Below are positions 53,325-63,752 of a stretch of 64,000 nt of DNA, piece after piece; the first letter of the stretch is position 1, and each line of letters opens with the position of its first letter. Made by a program: the position numbers and the translations under genes. The notes under the pieces are model-generated. The model ran no database searches and was not told the origin of the DNA. It was given only the letters and a program-made list of their open reading frames with translations. The DNA lies in the NCBI GenBank assembly GCA_963829545.1, contig CAWHIX010000010.1, forward strand, positions 310,001 through 374,000, read 5' to 3'. Origin of the DNA: JAXGXJ01 sp963829545 (GTDB lineage Bacteria > Actinomycetota > Thermoleophilia > RBG-16-64-13).

Positions 53325-53386
53325 CCGCCGCCGCTCATCACTCCCGGCAGCACAGGCCGTGAATGACACGTGAGTGGAGTGATGAT

Positions 53387-54929
53387 ATGGGTACTGTTTT
53401 GACAATCGTGGTAGTAGTCGTGGTGGCTGCCGTATGCGCCGGTGCCGGCTACTTTGCCCGCAAGCATCTGGGGGAGGCCAAGATCGCCTCCGCCGAGCAG
53501 GCCGCGGCAAAGATCGTGCAGGACGCAGAGCGGGACGCCGAAGCTCTCAAGCGTGAAGCTCGAGTTGAAGTTAAGGATGAGCTTCTTCAATTGCGCACGC
53601 GTACCGAGGCAGAGGTCAAGGAGCGACGGCAGGAGTTGACCCAACTGGAGAGTCGCCTGCTCACCCGGGAAGAGGGACTCGACGAGTTGCAGAAGGACAT
53701 GGTGCGCCGGGAGCAGTCGGTCACTGACCGCGAAGGCCCACTATCGGAAGGTGATCGAAGAAGCGGAGGAGACCAAGGCTGAGCAGGAGCGCCAGTTGGA
53801 GCAGATCTCCGGCCTCACGAAGGAGCAGGCGGCGGAGGTGATCCTCAAGAGGACCGAGGACGAAGTCCGCCACGACATGGCCAAGATGGTGCGGGCCATC
53901 GAAGAGGAAGCGCGGCACGAGGGCGACCGCAGGGCCAAGGACATCCTGTCGATATGCATCCAGCGGTCTGCCGCCGGTCACGTGGCCGATACCACCGTCT
54001 CGGTCGTCCACCTGCCTTCGGACGATATGAAGGGCAGGATCATCGGACGGGAAGGCCGCAACATCCGCACCCTGGAGAACCTGACCGGCATCGATTTCAT
54101 AATCGACGACACGCCCGAAGCGGTGGTCCTGTCGGGCTTCGATACCGTCCGGCGCGAGATCGCTCGGTTGACGCTTTCCAAGCTGGTGGCCGACGGTCGC
54201 ATCCATCCGGCCAAGATAGAGGAGATGTACTCCAAGGCCCGCGAAGAGGTTGAGAAGGAGATCCAAGAAGCGGGAGAGCAGGCGGTGCTCGACGCCAACG
54301 TGCATGGGGTGGCGCCCGAACTCCTGCGCCTCCTTGGCCGGCTGAAGTTCCGGACGAGCTACGGACAGAACGTGCTCATGCACTCGCTCGAGGTGGCCCA
54401 TCTCGCCGGCCTCATGGCCCACGAGTTGGGGGTGAACGCGAAACTGGCCAAGAGAGCCGGCTTGTTGCACGACCTGGGTAAGGCAGTGGACCACGAAGTG
54501 GAAGGTTCTCACGCCAGTATCGGCGGCAACTTGGCCCGCAGGTACGGCGAGTCCGATGCCGTGGCGCACATAATCGAGGCGCACCACAACGAAGTGGAAC
54601 CCTCCACGGTCGAAGCCGTCTTGGTGGCAGCCGGGGACGCCGTGTCCGGCGCGCGCCCTGGAGCCCGGCGAGAGACTCTCGAGACCTACATCAAGCGGCT
54701 CGAGTCCCTGGAACGCATCGCTGAGGCTAAGCCTGGGGTGGAGAAATGCTACGCCATCCAGGCTGGCCGCGAGATCCGCGTGCTGGTGAAGCCGGAGCAG
54801 GTCGACGACCAAGCTGCCGGTCTGCTGTGCCGTGAGATAGCCAAGGAGATCGAACAGGAACTCGACTATCCGGGGACCATCCGGGTGACGGTCATCCGCG
54901 AGAGCCGCGTAGTGGAGTACGCCAAGTAG
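53387..54929 (+). CDS. rny: Ribonuclease Y (one frameshift)
   Basis: Membrane-anchored endoribonuclease initiating mRNA decay. N-terminal TM (TIVVVVVVAAVCAGAGYFA), then a long charged coiled coil, a KH domain (GRIIGREGRNIRTLENLTG) and an HD domain (HSLEVAHLAGLM; LLHDLGKAVDHE). The frame changes within the coiled coil at GGCCCAC (53736-53738); removing one C joins SVTDREGHYRKVIEEAEE. Repaired length about 513 aa, normal. ATG 53387 with AGTGGAG upstream is preferred to an earlier in-frame codon at 53363. Confidence 0.93.
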
Positions 54930-54940
54930 GAGTGACCCGT

Positions 54941-56302
54941 ATGCTGGGGGAGGGTCCGGACGGTTCCAGGCTGCGTCGCCGGTCGGGCAGATACTTTCTG
55001 CGCTCCTTCGGCTGCCAGATGAACGAGCACGACGCGGAGCGCATCGCCGGCCTGCTGGAAGAGTCGGGGCTCGCCCGCGTGGGCGAGCCCGAAGAGGCCG
55101 ACATCCTGGTCTACAACACCTGTTCCATCAGGGAGAAGGCCGACAACCGACTCGCCGGCCATCTCAGTCTCGCCACGCGTCTGAAGCGGGAAGACCCCGG
55201 CCGGCTGGTCGTCGTGGCCGGCTGCTTGGCTCAGAGTCGGCGGGAGGCCTTCTTCGCCGACTTCCCCTGCGTCGACGTCCTGGTCGGTCCCCAGAGCCTG
55301 CATCAGCTGCCTGCGCTCATCGAGGAGCGGCTGGACACCGGGGACCGGGCGACGGCGTTCGCGGAGACGACCACCCGGTGGAGCGCGGATCTCCCCCGCA
55401 GCCGCGTCTCGGGCCCTGGGGCCTGGGTGCAGGTGGTGGCCGGCTGCAGCAACTTCTGTTCGTACTGCATCGTGCCCTACGTGCGGGGGCCAGAGGCGTC
55501 GCGCCCGGTCGAGGCCATCATGCGGGAGGTAGCCGACCTCGCCGCGGCCGGCGTTCGGCAGGTCACCTTTCTCGGGCAGAACGTCAACGCATATGGAAAA
55601 GAGCCGGGCTTCGCGGGCGACGATGGCTTCGTCCGCCTCCTGCGCCGGGCCTGTGCGGTCCCCGGGGTAGAGCGCGTGCGCTTCATGACCTCCCATCCCA
55701 AGGACATGTCCGAGGAACTCATCGAGGTGCTGGCGGAGCAGAACCAGGTCTGTGAGCACCTTCACCTGCCTGCCCAGTCCGGCAGCGACCGCATCCTAAC
55801 CGCCATGCGGCGCGGCTACGACCGCGCGGGCTACCTTGCGCTCGTGCGGCGACTTCGGGACGTCGTTCCCGGGTTGGCTCTGACCACGGACCTCATCGTC
55901 GGCTTCCCCGGGGAGAGCGAGGACGATTTCGCGGCACACGCTGTCCCTGGTGGAGGAGTGCCGCTTCGACGGGGCCTTCACGTTCGTCTACTCGCCGCGG
56001 CGCGACACCGAGGCCGCGCGCTTGCCGGGGCGCGTGGATGACGCCGTGGCCCAAGAGCGCATGCACAGGCTTGTGGCCGCCGTGCAGCGTATCGCTCACG
56101 AGCGGAACCAGGCTCTGGTGGGGCAGACCGTGGAGGTGATGGTCGGAGCGGCCCAGCCGCCAGCGAGCCTGGAGAGGTGATGGGGAGGACCCGGGGGCAC
56201 AAGCCGGTCAACTTCTCGTCTGCCGCGCGTCCGGGCGACCTGGTGACGGTCGAGTTGCTGGAGGCCACGTCTACCAGCTTCCGCGGACGAGAGGCGCCGT
56301 GA
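54941..56302 (+). CDS. miaB: tRNA-2-methylthio-N6-dimethylallyladenosine synthase MiaB (two frameshifts)
   Basis: Radical-SAM methylthiotransferase acting on i6A37 made by MiaA. FLRSFGCQMNEHDAERIAGL, NTCSIREKADNRLAGHL, AGCLAQSRREAFF, radical-SAM VAGCSNFCSYCIVPYVRG, FLGQNVNAYG, HLPAQSGSDRILTAMRRGY. The first shift near 55934 breaks GFPGESEDDF from TLSLVEECRFDGAFTFVYSP; the second near 56150-56166 separates GQTVEVMV from the TRAM end VMGRTRGHKPVNF. Stop TGA 56300-56302. ATG 54941 sits 8 bp after AGGAG; GTG 54932 is an alternative. Confidence 0.9.
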
Positions 56303-57412
56303 CGGGACCGGACGTGGCGGCTTCGACGGGGGCTGCGGCCTGGGCCGGTGGACCGTCCGGCGCCCGCTCCGGTCTGGCCCCGGCGTCTTCGCCGGGCCGA
56401 GACCGGTCTCACCGGCGCTGCCGGGCACCGTCATCGGGATCATCGGGCCCACCGGCGTCGGCAAGACCGCCGTAGCCATGGATGTCGCCGTGGCATCTGG
56501 GGACCCGGGTCATCTCCTGTGACTCCATGCAGGTCTATCGGGGCTTCCCAGTCCTCACCAACCAGCCGACCGCCACCGAGATGCAGATCGTCCGTCACGA
56601 ACTCGTGGGGATCGTGGATCCCGGGCAGCGCTTCTCGGCCGGGGAGTACGCGGCTCGCGCGCGTCCCCTGGTGGAAGCCGATCTGGCCCAACACGGGGTG
56701 GGCGCTGGTCGTCGGCGGTACCGGCCTCTACCTGCGGGCGGCGCTGGCTCCCTTGTCCATGGCTCCAGCGGCGGACCCGGCGGTACGGCGCGCGCTGGAG
56801 GACCGGGTGGCCGCCGAAGGCCCGGCGTCGCTGCACGCCGAGTTGAGCCGCCGCGATCCGGCTGCTGCCGCCGCCATCGGCCCGCACAACTCCCGCCGCC
56901 TGATCCGGGCGCTGGAGGTCATCGCCGTGACGGGGTCGTCCTGGTCCGGCCGGGACGATCTCTGGGAGCCGGCGTACTACCGCCCCACGATGCTCGTAGC
57001 CCTCACGCTCGAGAGGGCCGAACTCTACCGCCGCATCGACGCCCGGGCGGCACGTATCGTGACGGAGGGGGCCGTTGACGAGGTGCGGCGCTATCTGCGG
57101 AGCGCGTCGTCCACAGGTGCGGGCGAGCCCGCCGACGAGGCCTCCAGCGCGGCTGCGCCGGCAGGCATCGAGAGCGCCATCGGCTTCCGCGAGATCCGCC
57201 ACTACTTAGGGGGCGAACAGAGCCTGGAGGAGACCATCTCCCAGGTGGCCGCCGCCACGCGCCGTTACGCCCGTCGCCAGTCGACGTGGCTGCGCAAGCT
57301 GAGGGACGCTATTATCATTGATGTTCGCGACCGCGAGCCCAGTGCGGTCGCCGACGAGATACTCGCGCTCGCGTTATCCGGGGAACACACCAAGGAGCCT
57401 CGTCAGCCGTGA
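56299..57412 (+). CDS. miaA: tRNA dimethylallyltransferase MiaA (at least two frameshifts)
   Basis: Adds dimethylallyl to A37 of tRNAs reading UNN codons. The P-loop VIGIIGPTGVGKTAVAMDVA (56430 on), the VISCDSMQVYRGFPVLTNQP block, and the ALVVGGTGLYLRAALAPLSM-to-C-terminal part lie in three successive frames. Single surplus bases at about 56497 (GCATCTGG) and in GGGG at 56695-56698 reconcile them. The start is unclear: GTG 56299 overlaps the miaB stop (GTGA) but is in yet another frame relative to the P-loop, implying a further indel. The 3' end is sound and overlaps dapF. Confidence 0.82.
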
Positions 57413-58363
57413 AACTGGCCAAGTGGCAGGGATTGGGGAACGATTACCTCATCGTAGAGCGGTCGGCGCTTCCCGGCCCCCTGTCCGCGACGGCCATCGG
57501 CGTGCTCTGCGACCGTCACCTGGGGGTGGGTTCGGACGGCATCCTCCTCGTCGATGCGCCCACGGGCGCCGTTCCCGGGGCAGTGGCCCGCATGCGTGTC
57601 TTCAACCCCGACGGGAGCGAGCCGGAGATGTGCGGCAACGGCATCCGCATGTTCGCGCGCTACCTTGCCCGTTCGGGTGCCGTGTCCGAGCCTGAGTTCG
57701 TGGTCGAGACCCTGGCCGGCGCCATCAAGCCCCGCCTTCTCGATGACGGCCGGGTGCGGGTGGACATGGGGCAGGCGCGTTTCCGCAGCGCCAACATCGA
57801 TCCCGGAGTCTCTCGACCCACGGTGCCCCTCTCGGCGCGGGGGTGGCCGAGCGTCCATCGCCCCGGATGGGGACGGACATCGTCGACGCCGTGCTCGAAG
57901 TCGGCGGATACGCCCATCCATTCACCTTCGTCGATGTGGGCAACCCTCACTGCGTGATCCTGGTGGACGACCCGGCGGGCTTCGACGTATCCACCGTGGG
58001 GCCCGTCATCGAACATCACCCAGCGTTCCCGAATCGGGCCAACGTGGAGTTCGTGCGGGTGGAGGCCGACGGCTCCGCGCGGATGCGGGTGTGGGAGAGG
58101 GGCGTAGGGGAGACGCAGGCGTGTGGCACCGGAGCCACGGCCGTGGGGGCGGCCCTGGTGCGCCTGGGACTGGCGACCAGCCCGGTGCTGGTGCACCTTC
58201 TGGGGGGCGATCTCACCATCGAGGTGTACGAGGCCGAGGCGACGGCGCCGGACGCCGTGCGCTGCGGGTCTTCATGACCGGACCGGCCGAGGAGGTCTTC
58301 CGGGGCGAACTCTCCCCGGACCTGCTTCACCGAATGGGATGGGCTGCAGCCGCCGGCGACTGA
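57409..58363 (+). CDS. dapF: Diaminopimelate epimerase DapF (two frameshifts)
   Basis: Interconverts LL- and meso-DAP for peptidoglycan and lysine. First Cys motif MRVFNPDGSEPEMCGNGIRM (C75); second Cys motif ETQACGTGATAVGAALV, with VGNPHCVILVDD before it, is in another frame. The first break is at the G run 57839-57843 (one G missing before VAERPSP), the second near 58256-58262, after which RVFMTGPAEEVFRGEL ends the protein at TGA 58361-58363. Both catalytic cysteines are present, so the gene is probably functional. Followed 55 bp later by dapL. Confidence 0.88.
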
Positions 58364-58418
58364 CAGGCAACACGACCGTCGGCGACCGATCACCGGCGAC
58401 TGCAACAAGGAGGCGAGC

Positions 58419-59582
58419 GTGCTTTTTTCCCGGCGCATGGACAACCTGGCTCCCTATCTCTTCGCGGAGATGGAGCGGAAGATCTCCGAGAAGCGCAAGA
58501 GCGGGGTGGACGTAATCAGCCTGGGCATCGGCGACCCCGATCTGCCCACGCCCGCGTACATCGTCGAGGAGATGCAGCGCCAGGTGGCCGACTCCGGCAA
58601 CCACCGCTACCCGAGCAACTGGGGACTGCCGGAATACGCCGAGGCGGCAGCCGGTTTCTACAAGAGGCGGTTCGGGGTGGATCTGGATCCCGCGAAGGAG
58701 TTCTTCCCCCTGCTGGGCGCGAAGGAGGGGCTGGCCCACATCTGCTGGTCGATGCTCGACGCCGGTGACCTGGCGCTGGTACCCGACCCTGGCTATCCCG
58801 TCTACGCCGGCGGCTCCCTCATGGTGGGGGCCGAGGTGCGCTACCTCCGCCTGCAGCCCGACAAGGGCTTCCTGCCCGATCTGGACGAGATCAGCGAGGA
58901 GGAAGCGAACCGGGCCAAGGTGCTCTTCATCGGCTACCCCAACAACCCCACCGCCGCCGTGATAGAGGATGATTTCTTCGAGCGCGTGGTCGCCTTCGCC
59001 AAGAAGTACGACGTGGCCGTGATCCACGACAACGCCTATTCGGAACTCACCTACGACGGGTACGTGGCTCCCAGCTTCCTGGCCACCCCCGGAGCCAAGG
59101 ACGTGGGCGTGGAGTTCTTCAGCTTCTCCAAACCCTTCAACATGACGGGCTGGCGCATGGGGTTCGGCGTCGGCAACCGGGAGATGCTGGCCTATCTCTG
59201 GCGTCTCAAGACCAACATGGATTCGGGCATGTTCGACGCCCTTCAGCGCACCGGAGCCTTCATCCTCAACGGACCCTGGGACTTCGTGGCCGAGATGTGC
59301 GAGATCTACCGCAGGCGGCGCGATCTTCTGGCCGAGGCTCTGACGTCGGTGGGGATGCAGGTGCCCAAGCCCAAGGGGACCATCTACATGTGGATACCGG
59401 TGCCGGAGGGGTACACGTCGGCGAGCTTCAGCGAATACGTGCTCGACCAGGCGGCCGTGGTGGTCACGCCGGGTTCCGGCTACGGACCGGCGGGAGAAGG
59501 CTTCGTGCGGCTCTCGCTGACGACGCCCGACGAGCGCATCGCGGAGGCCGTGGACCGCATCGAACACTCGCTGCGGCTGTGA
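58419..59582 (+). CDS. dapL: LL-diaminopimelate aminotransferase-like PLP enzyme
   Basis: Class I/II aminotransferase, 387 aa. GVDVISLGIGDPDLPTPAYI, NHRYPSNWGLPEYAEAAAGF, GAKEGLAHICWSMLDAGDLA, IGYPNNPTAAV, and the PLP Lys in FFSFSKPFNMTGWRMGF. This pattern fits the DapL group (one-step conversion of tetrahydrodipicolinate to LL-DAP), and placement next to dapF supports it. Other aminotransferases of this clade (alanine or aspartate type) cannot be excluded. GTG start with AAGGAGG. Confidence 0.82.
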   Translation: MLFSRRMDNLAPYLFAEMERKISEKRKSGVDVISLGIGDPDLPTPAYIVEEMQRQVADSGNHRYPSNWGLPEYAEAAAGFYKRRFGVDLDPAKEFFPLLGAKEGLAHICWSMLDAGDLALVPDPGYPVYAGGSLMVGAEVRYLRLQPDKGFLPDLDEISEEEANRAKVLFIGYPNNPTAAVIEDDFFERVVAFAKKYDVAVIHDNAYSELTYDGYVAPSFLATPGAKDVGVEFFSFSKPFNMTGWRMGFGVGNREMLAYLWRLKTNMDSGMFDALQRTGAFILNGPWDFVAEMCEIYRRRRDLLAEALTSVGMQVPKPKGTIYMWIPVPEGYTSASFSEYVLDQAAVVVTPGSGYGPAGEGFVRLSLTTPDERIAEAVDRIEHSLRL

Positions 59583-59650
59583 GCGAGCTGCTGCCGACGC
59601 GTCCGCGCCGGCCGCCGATCTCACCGGAACGCGGAGTGCGGCGTGCACCC

Positions 59651-60077
59651 ATGTCCCTGGCGGTCAAGCTGCTTCACCCCAGGCCCGCTTCCTCGGCGGG
59701 CCCATCCCGGTGACGCGGGCGCCGACCTGTTCTCCGTGGACGAGGTGACGATCCCGCCGGGCGAGCGCCGGGAAGTGGGTACAGGTATCGCTCTCGCCAT
59801 TCCCGAGGGTTACGCCGGCTTTGTGCAGCCTCGCTCGGGACTGGCCTTCAAGCACGGCATCATGGTGGTCAACTCGCCCGGGCTGATCGACGCAGGCTAC
59901 CGGGGTGAGGTGAGGGTCTCGCTCTTCAATTCCGGCGCCGAGCCCTTCGTGGTGGCCGTGGGGGAGCGGATCGCCCAACTCGTCGTGCAGCGGGTCGAGG
60001 AGCCGGTGTTTGTGGCCGTCGAGGAGTTGCCGCGGACGTCCAGGGGCGAAGGGGGCTTCGGCAGTAGCGGACGCTGA
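59651..60077 (+). CDS. dut: Deoxyuridine 5'-triphosphate nucleotidohydrolase (one frameshift)
   Basis: Trimeric dUTPase keeping uracil out of DNA. Motifs: HPGDAGADLFSVDEV (1), QPRSGLAFKHGIMVV (2-3 region), GLIDAGYRGEVRVSLFNSG (3), ERIAQLVVQ (4) and TSRGEGGFGSSGR (5). The N-terminus MSLAVKLLHP from ATG 59651 is one frame away; an extra C in CACCCC or GGCCCG (59677-59686) accounts for it. A GTG at 59579, overlapping the dapL stop, is an alternative start. Last + strand gene. Confidence 0.88.
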
Positions 60078-60137
60078 GGGAGCGGACGTCACCCCGCCTT
60101 GTGGTCGGGGACCCACCTCGGCGCCCGCCTCAGCTGG

Positions 60138-61329
60138 CTATTCGGGCACCGTGTACTCTTCCCAGGTGTTTGGCACGAGAGCCACGCTGAGGGTGTGCTG
60201 CTCGTTCAACTGGCGGAACGCAGTCCCCGTTATACCTGACCCCGGGGCCACCTTTGTTCTCCACGGCTCCGGCGCTCAGCACGCAGCCCCTGATGTCGTG
60301 GGTTCCGCGCAGCATCGCGTCGCCGACCACAATCACTACCCCGTAGAACTGGGAAGTGCCTCGCCAGTCGATCGCGTGACCGGAGTTCAACGTGTCTACG
60401 ACCACGATCGCGGGTCTCTCTGGACTACCCATGGGGGTATTACCTCCAATAGTGATGGGGTTCTCGCTGCTCTCCAGATAGACCACGCTGCCAGGACCGG
60501 TGTCCGGGATCAGTAGAGGAAGGCGCTTGCTGCCGCTGACGCGCCGTTCGTGTCGTCGAGAACGACTGGGAGCGCGCGTTGGGCCATGCGCTTGAGGATT
60601 GCGATCAGAGAATCCGGGACGTAGTCCGAGAAGGGGTTGGTCGGCACGGTGACTACGCTGATGTCCGCGCCAGGGCATATATCCTTATTGAAGGCGCCTT
60701 TGCCGGTGTAGACAGCAAGGGCGCCTCCGGCTGGGATGGAGCCGTTCACAGCGCGGTAGGTCGGGGTCGACGCTGACGTCCAGACCTTGGCCGTTGCCGC
60801 CGGCGCTGTTGGCCACGAGCGCGACGTCGGGAAGCTCGACCGGCATCTTCAGGCGATCGCGAGCACAAGGATCCGTGCCGGGCGTCGTCGACATCACCCT
60901 CGCTGTCGATCCACATTCGTCGTCCCCATTGGAGTCATAAGGACTCGCTTGCTCGGGTCGGACGTCGGGTTGTCCGGAGCGTCGTCATAGGTCAGCGCCT
61001 CTATGAACTGACCGTGGCTGGGATCGGGGAACTCCTTGGTGTCGTCGTAGAAGCTGCGAAACTCGGTCTGATCCACAGTGATCGATTCCCCCGGGCGCGC
61101 GGCCAAACCACTCTAAGACTCAACCAGAGCAGCGTCTACGCCGGCTTCGGCCACGTTGAAGGCCTTCACATCCTTCCGCTCGATTCAGTGCCGCCGTTGG
61201 ACGACCTGACCAGCATGAAAAGCGCGGAACCGATGATCAGGAATACCAACGCGAACATCATCACGATGACGATGACCGAGCCCTCCTGGCTCTTGTCACT
61301 GGTTGATCCAAACTTGTTCTCATGATCAT
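60138..61329 (-). CDS. PilX-like minor pilin (several frameshifts)
   Basis: Reassembled from pieces in different frames on the minus strand. Start ATG 61329; N-terminal hydrophobic helix GSVIVIVMMFALVFLIIGSA typical of PilX-type pilus assembly proteins; then FNVAEAGVDAALVE, the AEAG motif of that family; a central region including PVELPDVALVANSAGGNGQG and DISVVTVPTNPFSDYVPDSL; and a C-terminal section with QFYGVVIVVGDAMLRGTHDI and GCVLSAGAVENKGG, a pattern common in such proteins. It ends VALVPNTWEEYTVPE at 60138. Exact joins are uncertain. Converges with dut. Confidence 0.65.
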
Positions 61330-61341
61330 CCGCCTGACCGG

Positions 61342-62009
61342 CTACTGCCTGAGGTTCCTTGGTTGCACCACCGAGCTCAGCACGTTCACGGCTGGGCTGT
61401 TGGTGGGGTCTACGTCGACGCGGAGGTTGATGACCACCTGCCGTATCTGGGTGGGGTCGGTGGTTTCTTCCCCAAGGGCATTCACGTAGGCGAACAGCGG
61501 GTGCGCGGCGCTGCCGTTGGCGACGTGGGAGCTCACAAGGCGAACTGGGATGGCCCCGGCGAACGAGCAGGTAGACGCATCTCCCTGTTCCCTGACAGAG
61601 CTCATATTGGGTACCACTCGGACTCGTGAGCGGATCCGGGGACACTCTGAACCGGACCAGTTGGAGAGTGTGGCTACCGTCGCGATTGGTATCTGTCCAC
61701 AAAGTGATGGAGAAGGGCACTGCTTCCGGGATAACGGTGTCGTAGCTCGCAACTGCTACCGAGGACGGCTGTCTCGCCGTCCGGATGTACTCGACCATCT
61801 CTGCCATGGCCGCACGGCTTTCCGTCTGGACCGACACATCCTCTTCCGTGAAAGCATAGGTGCGGGACAGACCCTGCCAGACTCCGTAGATGGCGCCCAT
61901 GACGACCAGCATGAAGCGACATCGCCACAAGCAGTTCGACCAGCGAGAAACCCGCTTGGCTGGTTGGCCGACCTGGGATCGGCTGTGAGCCAGGTGCCGT
62001 GCGAGTCAT
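61342..62009 (-). CDS. PilW-like prepilin (frameshifts)
   Basis: Type IV prepilin-like protein. N-terminal class III signal TSQAGFSLVELLVAMSL with the G/F-S-L-V-E prepilin peptidase site; the rest of the helix and the body (LVVMGAIYGVWQGLSRTYAF, SRAAMAEMVEYIRTARQPSS, ITLWTDTNRDGSHTLQLVRF) lie in a second frame. A third frame carries IRQVVINLRVDVDPTNSPAV and ends NLRQ at TAG 61342. Upstream ATGs at 62030 and 62036 are alternatives. Fits the PilW slot between PilV- and PilX-like genes. Confidence 0.7.
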
Positions 62010-62056
62010 GGAGCGCTGTCGTGATGGCATCAACATGGGTGTACTCCAGGGGATGC

Positions 62057-63752
62057 TCACCGATAGCGGTCCGCCATTGACGTAGAAGTCCGCCAGTTGA
62101 GCGCCGGTGGGTACGGAAAGGTGGATAGTGTAGTGCCCGTTGGGCAGGTCCAGTTCGACATCCTCTCCTTTGTCGATGCTTCGTAGAAAGCCTCACGACG
62201 CTCTCTGCGTCTGAGGATCACGATGGACCGTGCGTCCTTGTTCTTGGTGGTGATAGTCACAGCGTAGTCAACGGGCGTAGACGGAGTGGCGGTTGCCACG
62301 ACCAGAGCCACGTTGCTCCCCACATCCACCATAGTTCCCGCGATGGGGCTCTGGGTGAGCACCGTCCCCGGGGCAGGAGAGGTCGACACGACTTCCTCAG
62401 TCACAGACCACCCCAGCCCCAGCTGCGGTCAGGGCCGTCCTGTGCCGGGTCCAGCAGCAGACTGATCACAGCGGGAACCTCCACTTGGGGAGGCGGGAGT
62501 AGCCGCGGGAAGAGCGACGATGTTGCTCACGGCCAGCGGACTCGGGCGCCGACCGCTCGCCCGTATCGACCCCGTATACGCGGTACTGGTAGTAGCGAGG
62601 GGCTTCCGGCGAGGGACGGCCACAAGGGGGAATGTCGTTGAGCGGATCTCCCATCGGGTCGAGCAACCCGTCGTCTATGAAGGTGGCGGTGTGGGGGGAC
62701 AGGGTATTGGCGGGCACGTTGGGAAACTGCCGGATCCACGGTCACCGGGGTCCAGGCGCTCAAGGGGGTGCCGCCTGCGTCGACCTCCATCCTCTCCAGC
62801 ACGTATCGTGCCCGGTCTTGCTCGGTCCCGGGAAGCCAGGTCAGCGAGACCGTGGTGTCGGACGTGGCCGTGGCGATGAAGTCGGTGGGTGGGTCTGGGG
62901 GGCCCTTCTCCACGCGGACTCGCAGAATCCAGGTGTTGCCCGGTTCCTCGAAGTAGTTCCGCATGGTGACCATGAGGTCCCAGTAGCCGTCGGGTATGGT
63001 GCGCGCGTCGAAGCTGTACTGGAACCAGATGTCATCCACTGCGGCTGGTGACCCGGCGGCAGTGGCGTGCAGCCCGGTGTTATCGACCTCGAGCGCGCCC
63101 ACCTTGCCTCCGGCGTCGTCACGGAACACGGAGGTGAGGGAGATGTCGTTCGGCGACGGCAGCGGCAAGGAAAGTGCGTCGTAGGCCATGAACCAGTCGG
63201 ACTGAGCGATGTGGTACTTGACCGCGGTGGGCCGCCGTCGGTGGCCAGAAGGGGAACGGGTGCCTCCAGGAGCATCACCGCGCTGGTGTCGCGACCTCCA
63301 GCCAGGAGCCCCGTGGGCCCAAGTACTGCTGGGCGACCATGGTCTTCACCACAGCCGGGGAGGGGACAGGTGGACCGTCCCACGTGACCGTGACTTCAAC
63401 GCTCTTGACAGCCTGGCCGGGCATCGCCTCGGGGGCGACCTCGTATGAGATCAAGTAGGTCATGTTGCGTTCCGGCACCACGACCGAGTCCCCGAAGAGA
63501 GCCGCGAGGTTCCTGGGGTCGTTCGTGTCGTCTGGTGATCTCCCGATAGTCGAGCTGGCGGATCTGCTCGACCTTCTCGCGAGCGATGTTGGTGGCCATG
63601 CTCTTCAAGCGGGCGGCCGAGGACTGGCTCAGGCCTTGCAGGAACAGCGGAAGGAACCCGGCCATCACAACCAGCAGCAGCAGCGGCGACCATGATCTCG
63701 ATGAGGCCGAAGCCGGCCTCGCCGCTGATGCGGTTGCCCGGTTGAACTTCAT
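62057..63752 (-). CDS. Large pseudopilin (PilV-like) with FN3 and PASTA-like modules (frameshifts)
   Basis: From ATG 63752. Prepilin site GEAGFGLIEIMVA, then hydrophobic helix LLLLVVMAGFLPLFLQGLSQ and ARLKSMATNIAREKVEQIRQ, standard for a PilV/GspI-like pseudopilin. Unusually, over 400 more residues follow: a beta-rich part (YLISYEVAPEAMPGQAVKSV), a second beta domain (ISLTSVFRDDAGGKVGALEV; YSFDARTIPDGYWDLMVTMR), a fibronectin type III domain (PPDPPTDFIATATSDTTVSL ... YYQYRVYGVDTGERSAPESA) and a PASTA-like repeat (GTVLTQSPIAGTMVDVGSNV). The pieces sit in alternating frames, so domain content is firm but exact joins and stop are not. Confidence 0.6.

Larger units (their letters stand above)
53019..53386 (+). 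promoter_or_regulatory. rny upstream region: promoter and ~300-nt structured leader
   Basis: 368 bp without a credible gene, less GC-rich than its surroundings. It holds a strong promoter (53053-53082), a first terminator-like hairpin (53101-53133) and a second one (53297-53324), then the rny ribosome site. The ~165 nt between the two hairpins could fold but match no riboswitch class I recognise. Confidence 0.6.

Noticed and set aside
60138..63752. Pilin genes as genuine decayed pseudogenes
   Set aside because: Their frameshift style matches that of neighbouring essential genes, and motif regions are well preserved, so sequence error is the simpler explanation.
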